Shown piece by piece: positions 23,831 to 43,553 of a stretch of 64,000 nt of DNA (position 1 is its first letter; each line of letters opens with the position of its first letter). The position numbers and the translations under genes are program-made. The DNA comes from Strongyloides papillosus (lineage: Eukaryota; Nematoda; Chromadorea; Rhabditida; Strongyloididae): contig SRSI01000078.1 in assembly GCA_005656395.1 (NCBI GenBank), positions 2,294,001-2,358,000 on the forward strand, written 5' to 3'. Below the pieces are notes generated by a model. That model saw only the letters and a list, made by a program, of their open reading frames with translations, was not told where the DNA came from and searched no databases.

Positions 23831-25785
23831 TATTTTTTTAATTGATAATCTTTTAAAGTGAAAAACATGATAAAATAGTCTTATTTAATATTGTATTTTA
23901 ATGCCTTTATAAAAAGTATCTTAAGTGTAATTTAAAAAATTTATGATGAATTTAATAAAAAAACGTAACGAAATTTTTTCACCTCAAAAAAGACAAGTTT
24001 ATAATTTAATAATGTGTTCCACGCCAAACTGATAAGAAAGGGTTTATTTCTTTACTTGTATTTGACGTATAAGCTGTTACTTTTACTATAATCCCCATAA
24101 TTTGTCTCACAATCTTTTGTCATCACCTGTAACTTCTATTAAATTAAGCTTTTTTTAGTGCTACTAACTATCTAATTAAAACAATTGAAATATGAAGAAA
24201 GTCCAATTATTATTATTTTATTTTATTGCAAGTCATCTTAATTGTTATTTTTTATATCGTTTAATATGGCTATATGTCCGAATAAAATTTTTACTATTAT
24301 TTGATTACATAATGTAAATAGATACCCATTGCAATTAATTATTTGTTGTCTATATAATGCTTTCTGTTAAAATCAAAAAAAAATTCGAACATATTTAAGA
24401 GATAACAAATCATGTATACGAATGGCCAAAAGAATTAAAAATTGCTTACACTACGGTTTTAAAGATTATAAAATCAGATGTAACTAAGATTTAAAATTCA
24501 AAAAGTAAGACGGGGCGTCACGAAGCCAAACAGATCTGTTAAATCAAAAATATAGAGAGTTACAATGAAAAAAATTAGGAAAAATTCTTTACTAAATCCA
24601 AAGTGTATAAGAAATAGGTCTAATCTTAATGTATTTTTAAGAATAATTCAAAGAAAATGGATTCCACAAATGATAAAATTGAAAGAAAAATTCCATTGCC
24701 AAAAAAAGCTGAAGAAGAAGAGATAAAATTTTGTAAAAAAAATCTTAACAGAGAATATATCAACAAACTATATTATATTTAGCAACGAAGAGAAATTTTC
24801 TATAGATGAACTTCATAATTTATGTAGTCATGGAAAAAATAGTGGAGGTATAATAAAGTTACCAAAACAACTAGAAAAAGTGGTTGAATAATGGCGCTTA
24901 GATGTTAAATCTATTTAGGTCATTTTATTTGATTAAGGTTGCATCGAAAATAGACCTAATAAATGTATTAAATTGTTTGAAATTAAAATATTCTCATTTA
25001 AAAAAATACTAAAACTAGTGGAAAAGAAAAGTATTGGTGGCAACGAAACAATTTTCCTGGCGAAATCCATGAAAAACAAGGAATTTTTAAATGTTTATCG
25101 TAATGCACACCACCTCTCTTTACCCAAAAACATACACCCACTTTTTATTTCCATATAAATATCTGACTTATCTTAATATCCATTCATTCTTTATGACCCT
25201 CAGCTTTTAAGATGTTTTTGGTGTTTATAATTGTATGATTATAATAAAATGTTTTCCTTTATACTCTTATTTCTATTTGAACTAGAATACCGCTACACAA
25301 CGTTATATATTTTCTTTAAAAACATACATTGGCCAGTAATATAACTAGGTTAAAGTACTATTGAGAATTTACGGTCAAAATTATAATCTATGGTGTACAA
25401 TAATTCATTAAGAAATATATTCGAACTAGAAAATACGAATTTTTATCAAGCTAAAAAGTAGTAAAACGCTCTATAAAATCATTTTTTAAAAGTTTAAAAT
25501 CAAGATACCTCCAAGTAGTTAAAGCAAAAAAAGTTATATTAACTACCAAAAAAAATTTAAGGAGCTTTTTTTGTTAGTCGATTTATCAAGGATTGAGATG
25601 GGGGTAAAAATTCTGACGCTTAAAAAATGATCATTTTTCAATACATGTCTAATACATTTCTGTATTTCCTATTTATATTTCTTCAATAATAATATCTTTA
25701 AAAATATTTATTTATAAGCTACTCATAAAATCTTATTATACATTTAAATAGAATTTGAATAGTTCATTATTTTTTTCGCGGAGTG
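23804..25785 (+). mobile_element. Dead Tc1/mariner-type transposon with TA target sites
   Basis: The left end CACTCCACGACAAAATAA (from 23,804) and the right end, read inward as CACTCCGCGAAAAAAATAA (from 25,785), are inverted repeats of about 25 bases with few differences. Each is flanked by TA (23,802-23,803 and 25,786-25,787), the standard duplication of this superfamily. A decayed transposase frame lies in between on the plus strand. At 1,982 bp it is longer than a typical 1.3-kb mariner, so it may contain inserted DNA. It fills most of the gap between the TXNDC11-like gene and membralin. Confidence 0.82.
24400..25160 (+). pseudogene. Inactivated mariner-type transposase
   Basis: Reading the plus strand through several stops gives recognisable family sequence. 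VRRGVTKPNRSVKSK is the inter-domain GRP-like linker region. Then come an HTH-like stretch, and IIFSNEEKFSIDELHN, which corresponds to the first catalytic motif (SDEKxF...HN). Later VILFD(stop)GCIENRPNKC corresponds to the PL.F.D.GVKIN strand. In-frame stops occur at about 24,553, 24,724, 24,889 and 24,939. The first catalytic Asp reads Asn. The gene is certainly dead. The tail after 25,000 no longer aligns clearly. Confidence 0.78.
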
Positions 25786-25787
25786 TA
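25760..25787 (-). repeat. Right terminal inverted repeat of the mariner element
   Basis: Inverted copy of the left end, finishing in GGAGTG then TA. Confidence 0.8.
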
Positions 25788-26028
25788 TATTCACAAATTA
25801 ATTGTATTTTATTTTGTAAAAAAATAAATTTAGAAAAATCAAGGATAATAAAAATATTTAATTATTTAAAAAAAAAGAAACACTTAAAAAATACTAATTG
25901 ATAAATTAATATTGTTCCCGTAGTAGAAAGTGTTGCTGTATCCTATTTCACAATTACTTTTTTTATATGATAAAAAATTAAAATTTTTTTTTGGTAGAAA
26001 ATTCTTGTATATTTTAAAGTTAATACTT
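25788..26028. other. Intergenic, likely 3' flank of membralin
   Basis: AT-rich with A runs. No feature is seen. Confidence 0.5.
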
Positions 26029-28323
26029 TCACTTATTATTGTATCGCACATCATTTAAAATAAGATTTTTAAAATGTTGAACGGCAACTAAAGTTGGCAA
26101 TCTCAAAAGTGAATCTGGTATTGGCCTCCTTTCTTGAGATGGTGGTTGTTCATTAACAAAAAATGCATTTCGTATACCTCTATGAAATGCAATAGAATCT
26201 GATTCCTCAAGCATTTTCATCATCATATCATCATCATCATTATCCACATATGAAAATTTACCATTACGGTTATCAATAAAAGTATAATTAGTTTTATCAC
26301 TATTTACATTTAATGTTGATAATCCTTCTTCAATATTATTATAGTAAAAATATGGTACGAAATGGGTTATTCCTTGATCACACAAAAGTGTCTCTCTTGT
26401 TGTGCTATAAGAGACATGTGATGAAATTGTTATTGACTCATTTCTACTTTGTACAGATGCTTTTTCTAAATTTTGTGTACTTGTAAGACCACAAAAATCT
26501 ACAAATGGAAAATTATAATTGAAAAACCCAGGTTCTGTTTGATTATTAATATATTCAACAAGATCATCTTCAGGCATCATCACACATAATACTAAATTTT
26601 TTTTACTCGGAAAAGTTGTGCCCGGAATAATGTGAAAATTTTCTTTGTATGCTTTTTCTATACTAATTTGACCTTCCTCATAAAATTTTATCATTGATGA
26701 AGCCATTTTTAAGTGTCCCACATACCATTTATTTTTTCTATCTTTACCAAAATAGTAAAAACCTTTTTGTAAATTACTGTTATTTTGAACATTCCTTTCA
26801 TTATTATTGGATTCGTTAACTAAATTTTCCATTAAGAAATAACTTAATTCTAAATCATGAAATATTTTTACCATTGTAAAAATAATAAAAACTGTTGAAA
26901 TAAATAAAGCTAAATTGGGAAAATATCCATTCGATCCATATTGATAGACATAAAAGGTACAATGAGTTAGAAAGAAATATCTCAACCAATATTTTTTTGA
27001 TAATGCATGACGACAAACAATAGCATCAAATTGGTCAGCAGCCCAAACAATCATTATAACATAAAATGCTGTTGATGTATTATGAAAGACTTCACTCATT
27101 ATTGCTTCCATTCCAACTAATGCTAAGATAACTGTTATTAGAGGTGCTACTGGTGAATTTACTGCAACATTTAGTTCAAACATTCTTAAGATACTCATAA
27201 TAAAAACAAAAATTTGTTGGTGTGAATATCTAAGAAGGAGTGATATTAATAATGTGAATAATATCATTGATCCAACAGCTATAAGTATATTCTTTTTTGG
27301 ATGGTTAAAATAAACAAATTTAAAATATTCACCACTTAATATATCTCTAAAATATCCTCTTTCCATTTCATTACCAGCCATATGTTTTAACGAAACAATG
27401 AGTGATTCTTCGTAACCAATAAAATTTACCATTAATTGTGTTTTATCAATGTGATTAAAGCACGAACTATTTTGGGGATCTAATCTTAATGTATAAACAG
27501 GTATATTATATTTATGACGAATTGTTGGATGTAGCCTTAGCAACCCATGGTAATACGAAAATTCTACTATACTAATAAAATTATCTCTCATATATGGAAT
27601 GAAATCTGGATCAAATGTATGATAATACACTTCATCATTATCTATAGTACCATGGAAAAATCTTTCATCTGGTTTAATGTTATAATGTGTAAAAAAATCA
27701 CTAATAGAACTACTATAAAAAGGTTCATCAATGCCAATAATTATCCTAAAAACTAATTCTTTAATATGTTGAAGCCAACCCTCATTACTATTATTCTGTT
27801 GTTCCTCATTTACATCACCTGTTTCACTATACCTTAATTGAGGTGGTAATGCTGATGGACCATTTAATAAAACGTTTTTTAATTCAAAGTACGTTGATTC
27901 AGTAGTACGATTATATATAAATAATTTTTCCATTTTAATTATTTGTTCTAAATTCTTAATAACTTCTATTCTTAAAATTCCATCTTTAGGCCAATCATTT
28001 CCTATCTCTTGTAGACACGGTCCAGGAATATTATGTAGGACATAGTGTAAATAACCCAAAAATACACATCCACTTAAAAACTATAAATATTAAAAAGAAA
28101 TTATTAGTAAAATAAATATAATAATTACAATGTAAAATATTGATAATTCTATAAATTTGCGATTTCTCTTAGATACAGTTGATAAATATAAACTTGATAA
28201 TTTATTAAGCATTGACGAAAATAAACGCTCTCTCATCACTGAAAAACTTAATTCAGGAATATTTTCGGCTATATCCATAAGTTCTGCAATTGGTATATTA
28301 TCTTGTCCTTGCGCTATATCCAT
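26029..28323 (-). CDS. Membralin (TMEM259 family) ER membrane protein
   Basis: Two minus-strand exons (28323-28129 and 28080-26029) with a 48-base intron (GTAATT...TTATAG) give 748 residues. The N-terminal region ELSFSVMRERLFSSMLNKLS is followed by a first membrane segment, then a lumenal domain with the family pattern CLQEIGNDWPKDGILRIEVI. Four or more further membrane helices lie around residues 330-490 and include the MSEVFHNTSTAFYVIMIVW region. The cytosolic C-terminal tail is disordered and acidic. Membralin is an ER protein that partners with the E3 ligase RNF185 in ER-associated degradation of membrane proteins. The start is the first ATG; a GTG further up is in frame but not used in animals. 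It is transcribed divergently from ire-1 across about 0.4 kb. Confidence 0.9.
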
Positions 28324-28741
28324 ATTTAATATTATCACTAAAAGTAAAACAATAATTGCGATGAAATTTACTTTAATAAATTATATATCATATCATTTAA
28401 CAAAAATAGTAAAAAAGAATAAAAACACTTTTCATACAACATATATGTAAAAAAATTGCAATGTGATTTTAAAAATAAATGTTAAAATTTGTTTATTTTA
28501 TTAATTGACGAAGAAATCTTGTAAAAATAATATTGAAATTGTCAATGACTTGTATATGTAATTGGTATAGTGTTTTTATTGCATTCGTAGTAGGACAATC
28601 CAATAGACTGTGTCAGCACCAATTTAAAAACGAGTTCATTTTTTATCTAATTAATCTTTGTTTTTTTTATTGTTTCAAAAAATAAATATTTTTTAATATA
28701 ATTATTGATAATTTCAATTAAACACTTTTGTTGTTTAACAA
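28324..28741. promoter_or_regulatory. Shared upstream region between membralin and ire-1
   Basis: This 418-base gap separates the two divergent start codons and must hold promoter sequence for both. The only GC-richer patch (28,585-28,625) contains CCAAT at 28,600-28,604, then nine bases, then CAGCACC. The spacing recalls the mammalian ER stress element CCAAT-N9-CCACG, but the second half does not match. I see no TGACGTG core. Bidirectional use is inference from the arrangement. Confidence 0.3.
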
Positions 28742-36801
<8,060 letters not shown>

Positions 36802-39505
36802 ATGATTTTTAGATTTTTTATATTGCCTATTATTAATCATATCGTTTTACGCAAAAAAAATGATTTATTAATTTAAAAAAATACTTCATAGAGTTATGCA
36901 ACTTGTAATACAATTTTAAAGTATTATTAATGTTAACTGGTATTTTTTATACTTGCAGAAAAATCGTTTATGTTTGACCAAATCTGTGAATGTTTATTTC
37001 TTAATAAAAATCTAATAATTTTTTTAATGAAATGTTTGTATTTTTTTTTAAAAAACGAATATTATTGATTTAATTATAACTATAAATATAACTTTAATTT
37101 CATCTTGTTTTTTTACACAGAAAAGTAATATTTTGCTTAAAAGTATTATTTAATGTTATCAAATAGAGTTGTTAAAATAATTTATAAAAACGTATTTAAA
37201 TTTCTTTTATTATGATATCTTGTTGATAACAAATATTGATAATTATAAATTATGATTCATTTGCATGACTAAAAAATAAAATTTTGTTAATATTAAAAAT
37301 AGAAGGAAAAATTTAAAACCATGTTTTCTGTTATGTTGTTATTATTAAACGTAAGATATCTACATAACTGTTATGAATATTTGTTTTTTTTAATGTTGAA
37401 AGTACTATTATATAGTTCAACACATTAAATAATGTACTTTGTTCCATTTTTTGACTATTAATAAGCTGGTTGATAACATAATCCTGATGACATCGAATTG
37501 TAAAAGTATAAATGTTTTTCTGCAATATTAATAACTTTATATGACTGCATTTTTATCAATAAGTTATATAAAAAAAATGAGTGTAAAAAATTACCAACAA
37601 CTCTAAAAAAATTTTTATGTAATTTATAATATAATTCTTATATACACTACTATTAAAATTATTTTAAATTTCCATCACCTTGATAGTGACATCTTAAAAT
37701 TTATAACATTTAGACAAAAAGTCGTTGTAGCATATAGTATTCCAATAAAATTTTTTTTATTTATCAAATATAACAATAATTCTAATAGTTTATCAATTAT
37801 TATCCCCCCTTTTTATTATCAAATAACAAAATCATGCTATATCAATCAATTATTAAAAAATCTTCCTACACAAATTTTACTTTTTAGTTAAAACTATACA
37901 TCATATGAGTTAAAAAGCAATTTTACCAACAAATAATATAAAATTGTAAGATTGCTTAAAGTGTTTCATTCGTTACTTTTATAAATTAAATCTTTCTCAA
38001 TAAAAAAATAAACATATTACTGTTTAAATTAAAAAAAGACTATAGATTAAGTATATGTAGCATTAAAATTCTATGCTACTTTGTTTTGATGAGTTATTTT
38101 AAAAAAAATTAATTTAACAACAAAAAATGTTTTGTAATTCATCTTTTATCATACATTCATTTTATTTATAAAGAAATTATAATATTTTGTTAGTTAGTTT
38201 AAAAAAATGATAAAAAATTTTTTTGTCTACTATGAAAAACAACAAAAAACTATTTAAACAACTAAATAACATAATAAAGATTTAAATTTTTTTGTCTAAA
38301 TAATATTTTTTTATTCTTAAATAAATGCACCATTTTCTTTATATAAGTTTAAACATTCTCATATTTTATATTTAAAATTTAAAACTTTTATATTATGCAT
38401 TATTTAAACTTTTATTTGCTAAATTTAATTTTTTTGTCCCGTTTTAAACTACTAAACATTGATGTTCTATGATATCGAACCATTTTAAATAATAAAGGCG
38501 ATAGTGGCTTTATTTTTATAAATATAGTCATAACACACTTTTTTAGATGTTTATACAATACCCTCTTTTTTTAAATTTTATTCCATATTATAATATACAT
38601 TCTGTAAATTTAAAGTGGGTAAAAAATTGTTTAGCTAAACTAATATCTTTTTATTTCATTCTTTAAAAGTTTTCACGTGAAATTGATTTAGTGGTTGTAA
38701 CATAACAATAGAGTCTTATTTTCAAATCTGTATATTTGTTTTTATGACGTCTTATTTAAAAGGTAGACTATTTTATAAAGCAATCAAAATTACCGCTTCA
38801 TCATATTTAAAGAACAAAGTATCATAGTTTGATTTTTTTATCCTTTTTTTACGCTATTTTTAAACTACGTTTTATTATTCCATGTTATTGTTTTTATTCT
38901 AAGATTATGTATTAATATTATTGTCACTCGTGATATTTATATTACATGTATACCAACTCTTAACAATATATTATTATTTCGTTCAACTATACAAATATAT
39001 TCAACAATTAAAAAGCAAAGCGTTCAATGGGAATTCTTTTGGGAGAATTTAATAATATTTCAAACAAAAGTCGCAGCATTTCTATATGTAAAATAAAGTG
39101 ATAATATATAAAATCCATATATTTTATACTGATGACAAATGTGGTAATTATTTACATACAAAAGTAGTTCATAACAATTGTTTAGTTATTCCATGAATAT
39201 ATTACCAATTTGTTCCTCTCAAAATATATCTATTTTTAAATTTATAATCTTGCTTCACAATTTCATTGTCCTATACATCAACTTTCTTTTTTTTGTACAT
39301 CAAAATCAAAGACAGAGACATTCTTTATTTCTTTGGATGTTACTATATGATATTTAACCAAGTATTGCGAAATTTTCGCACTTATTTTTTTTATTTAGAT
39401 TAACATATTCATTTTTTAGGTAAAAATATTTGTAAATTCATATATCACATCCTAATATTATAATTTTCATAGTTGGAAAAAAATACACTTTTTGTAGGAC
39501 TAATA
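36802..39505. other. Long intergenic region, nothing recognised
   Basis: About 2.7 kb of AT-rich DNA with homopolymers between ire-1 and the phospholipase gene. The single open frame on the minus strand (37,331-37,525) has no supporting context. I see no RNA gene or repeat. Confidence 0.6.
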
Positions 39506-42503
39506 ATGTCTCTACGCCTACAAAATGAAATTTCTGTTAGTTATTCTGTTGTTGCAGCTTCAGCTGAAGTAAATGGGATAACGGAAGCAGAAGAGGTAAA
39601 GACACCACCACCATCACCAGTTTTAGAGAGAAACAATTCAAAACCAGGGTTTGTTAGAAACAATGATTAGTTATTATATATTTTTTCTATTTTGTAGTTT
39701 ATTTTCACTAGCAAATGTAGCAGTTAAACTTAATGATTTATGGACAAGTGCGAAAGATAAATTGTTAGGTGAAGATTATTGGATTCCATCTGATCCATGT
39801 GAAGTAGTCTACTTCCCAGAAGAATTATTGTTAGGACATGAAATTGTTTACCCAGACGTAACACATATTCCAAAATCCTCACCACCATCATTAAGAGTTG
39901 TCCAAGGAACTATAAAAAACGAACCTTCTAAACCATTACATCATGTAGTCTATTCTTATAATGTAGAGGGGAAAATTTTCAAATCACTCTCATTATTTCG
40001 TTCTCAAGATTTAGAGGAATCATTAGATTTCTATCGCCGTTGTTTAGAATGTAAAATATTGCTAAAATTTATTGGTATGTTAAGAGTATATTATTTTTTT
40101 ACCATAATAATGGTTATTTAAGATAAATCAAAGGACTGTCGTAAAAAAATTCGTGACATTACAACAATGTTTCAAGTTCGTCCACTATGGAGAGTATTGC
40201 ATATTGCAATTGCCTGTCAAAGATGTGATATATTTAGCCCAGATGGGATAAATTTTTTGAAATCAGAGAATCACGATATTAAAGATTTTATTAATGTTAT
40301 TTCACTTCCTGAAGGTCAATATCCATTAATGCTTGCAATTCAAACAAATCAACCAAAAATAGTTAAAACATTATTAGAACAAGGTGCAAGTGTATCACAA
40401 GTTGATATGAATGGAAATAATGCCTTACATTATGCTGCATTAGTTTCATCAAATATGATAGAACTATTATGGGAATTTGAGGAGACACGATCAATTGTTA
40501 ATTCATTAAACAATGATGGTTTTACTCCTGTCCTTTTAGCGATTAGAAATGCTAATCCTATTTGTATGACAACATTACTACGTCTAGGGGCAGAATTAAA
40601 TCCAAAAGGAACAGGGAAAAATGCTTTATTTGAAGCAATAGCATCAAAAGGAAAAGGACAGGATGTTATTAAGAGCATCTTGGAGGCATCACCGAATTTG
40701 TTACATGAAGTTGATGAGTCTACCGGAAATACAGTTATTCATGTTGCTACACATAAAAATCCTTTAAGTAATTTACTATTTTTGAAGGCACAAGAAATTA
40801 ATTTAAATATTCTAAATAAAGCTGGTCAAGCTCCAATTCACATATTTACGAATCGTGGTGATTTAGGGATGATAATGTGTATTGCCTCATATAATTGTAA
40901 TCTAAATCTCCAAAATGGAAATGGTGATACAGCATTACATATTGCTGTTTCAAATAGATATTTAGAAGTTACAAGACTTTTATTATCATTAGGAGCTGAT
41001 GCAAATGTATGTAATCTTCATGGAGATACACCGAGACATGTTGCAGCAAAGCTAAATGAGAAAGAAATACTAAAGAGTTTGGTTTTTTGTGATGCTAAAA
41101 GGTGTCCACCAACAAAAGCAGGATGCGTTTCTGGATGTGTTAGTGAAAAGTCTACACAATTATTTTATAAAAACAATAGTATTTCGTCAAGAGAAAGTAT
41201 TTCATCAGCAAGAATTACTAATTTAGATTGTGTTGATAAAGATGGTGGTGATGAAGAGGATGATAGTAATAATAATTTTATATATTCTAAGAAACAAGAT
41301 ATTATTTATGATAACTTGATGAAGACACTTAGTGAAATGGAAAGAGATATTCAGGAAGGTAATAGCAAATATATAAATGTATTATCACTTGATGGTGGAG
41401 GTATTAGAGGATTATTATTAATTCAATCACTAATATTTATTGAAAAAGTAATGGGTGAATCAATAGCTCCTTATTTTGATTGGTGTGCTGGTACGTCAAC
41501 AGGTGCCTTAATAGCTTCAGGTTTAGCACAAGGGAAAACATTAAGAGAATGTCAATTAATATACCTTCGTTTAAAAGATTTTATTTTTGACGGATGGGTT
41601 AGACCATATAACACCAATCATTTAGAAACTTTCATTAAAAAGGAAGTAGGTGAAGCAATATTTCTTAGTGATTTGAAATGGCCGCGTTTAATGTTCCCAA
41701 CTGTTAAAGCAGATGTATTTCCTGTTCAATTGGAAATTATGCGCAATTATATGTTACCTTTATCAGAGGAAGAGAATAGTAAATTAGGGTATAAAAAACC
41801 TGATGACTTATATCTTTGGAAAGCTTTACGACGTTCCTCAGCAGCTCCGACATTTTTTTCATGTGTTGATAATACTTATATAGATGGTGGTATTATTTCA
41901 AACAACCCAACATTAGAAATATTATCAGAAATTGAATTATGGAATAATACAAATATTGTTTTAAACAAAGGAGAAAATTGTGTTAAAATTGGATGTTTAT
42001 TAAGTGTTGGAACAGGTATTATACCAACAGTACCATTAGATCCAAATAATATGGAAATATCAGCAAACCCTGTAGCATTGTCAATGGCTATCAAAACACT
42101 AGGTGTAATGCTTGTTGAACAAGTTACTGCTACAGAAGGTGCACCAGTTGATAGAGCTTTATCATGGTGCTCAAGTTTAAATATCCCATTTTTTAGATTG
42201 TCATCACCATTATTTAAAGATATAGCCATGGACACAAAAGATGATTTAGAGTTATCAAGAATGATGTGGGAATGTATAGAGTATGTTAATAAAAAAAAGC
42301 CTTACATTGAGAAATTATGTTCATTAATGAAAAAAATTGGTCCATCCTACAAGAGGAGACACCTATTTGGTATATATGGAAAACCAAATCATAGTAATAT
42401 GGCTACACAAACGACAACACCTGAATTACCTGATCATATGGAACCACCATTACTTAAAAATAATAGTATTGAAAGGGATATGAATATACAAAAAAAATAT
42501 TAG
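39506..42503 (+). CDS. Calcium-independent phospholipase A2 with ankyrin repeats (iPLA2-VIA / PLA2G6 type)
   Basis: Three exons (39506-39648, 39698-40074, 40123-42503) encode 966 residues. The enzyme hydrolyses the sn-2 ester of phospholipids and acts in membrane remodelling and mitochondria. After an N-terminal domain there are about seven ankyrin repeats (clear examples GQYPLMLAIQTNQPKIVKTL, GNNALHYAALVSSNMIEL, GDTALHIAVSNRYLEVTRLL). The patatin domain has the oxyanion loop DGGGIRG, the nucleophile motif GTSTG in WCAGTSTGALIASG, and the dyad Asp in YIDGGIISNNP. An insert between ankyrin and patatin parts is Ser/Asp-rich. The intron-1 donor GTTTGT is weak, but splicing there is needed to keep the frame. 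The gene converges on a small membrane-protein gene 120 bases away. Confidence 0.95.
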
Positions 42504-42623
42504 TATCAACATATTAATTTAAAATGTTTTATATGCAATAATGAAATGTTAAAGATAAATTAATCAATCAATTTTATAGTATTTATTATGAATATAAGTT
42601 TTTTTTGTACTTAAAAATAAATT

Positions 42624-42907
42624 TTATCCTTGATAACGATTGTTAATTGCCTCTTTTGATAGTGGATTTAATGTTATCAGATTCCTTGATTCGAGATTAT
42701 TATTTAATTTTACTTCTACACGATTTGCGCATCTATTGATCTGTCTATGAGGCTAAAATAATTTTAATTTTCATGAAATTTATAGAAAAAATATATAGAA
42801 TTTACATTTTTTGGGAATAAATACCAGCACCAGATTCCAAAATTAATCCCAATTAAGTGAAGTATTAAAGACATAATAACATGTTGTGTATCTGTCAATT
42901 CAAACAT
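42624..42907 (-). CDS. Small single-pass membrane protein, 76 residues
   Basis: Two minus-strand exons (42907-42806 and 42752-42624), with donor GTAAAT and acceptor TTATTTTAG in matching phase, encode 76 residues. The first exon is MFELTDTQHVIMSLILHLIG then NFGIWCWYLFPKN, a single hydrophobic helix. The second exon is a basic and Asn-rich hydrophilic tail (PHRQINRCANRVEVKLNN at its start). Each exon is too short to stand out as an open frame. The family is unknown to me; it could be a small membrane adaptor. The tight packing against the phospholipase 3' end and clean splicing support a real gene. Confidence 0.65.
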
Positions 42908-43553
42908 TTTTAAACTAAAATAATTATTAAATAAAGTAATAGTAAATAACTTACTTTAAAATTTAAGAAATTATTTATTTTATTATGAATCAATAGGTAA
43001 CCATAAAAAAACAAAAAAAATTCTTATTTTAATAGATTTTGACGATGAATATCTTGTAACTATTGATATGTAGTTAACTGGATTATTTATAAAATATATT
43101 ATAAACCAAGATGTGATGAATAGAAGTTTCTTAATTAAAAAGTTAATTACGGGATAACTTTGGTTATAAAGATATATAATTTCTTTACAAAATATAGGTC
43201 GTCATATAATCAATGCATGAAGACAAATAAATGTTTTGTTCCTAGTAGAAATTATTGTGATAAAATTACTATTATTTTATACGATTTAGTAGTTGTAAAT
43301 CATTTTAGTAGTAAAATTAAATGGAAACATTCATTTTTATTATAAAATTTGACATGTACTAATATAAATAATAAAAATATTCCAAGAAAAAACTGTATAT
43401 TAGTATGTGGTAAATCTTTATTATTTTAGCAATGGTTAATCTAGTCTGTCATTATAATGTTTAAAAATTTTATCATACAAATAGTATAAAGATGAAAGAA
43501 TAGTTAATTATTAACTAGTTACAATAGTAATTTATTATCCCGAATAAAAGTGT
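42908..43553. other. Intergenic, nothing recognised
   Basis: AT-rich. An isolated plus-strand open frame at 43,160-43,345 does not look like protein coding. Confidence 0.5.

Noticed and set aside
24973..25158. Plus-strand frame of 61 codons
   Set aside because: It lies within the dead mariner element and is a leftover frame, not a gene.
28157..28450. Plus-strand frame across the membralin first exon
   Set aside because: It is antisense to the membralin N-terminal region, which has strong family similarity and correct splicing.
43160..43345. Plus-strand frame of 61 codons between the small membrane protein and CTTNBP2-like genes
   Set aside because: Its start is not ATG-supported by context, and it has no splice signals and no recognisable domain.
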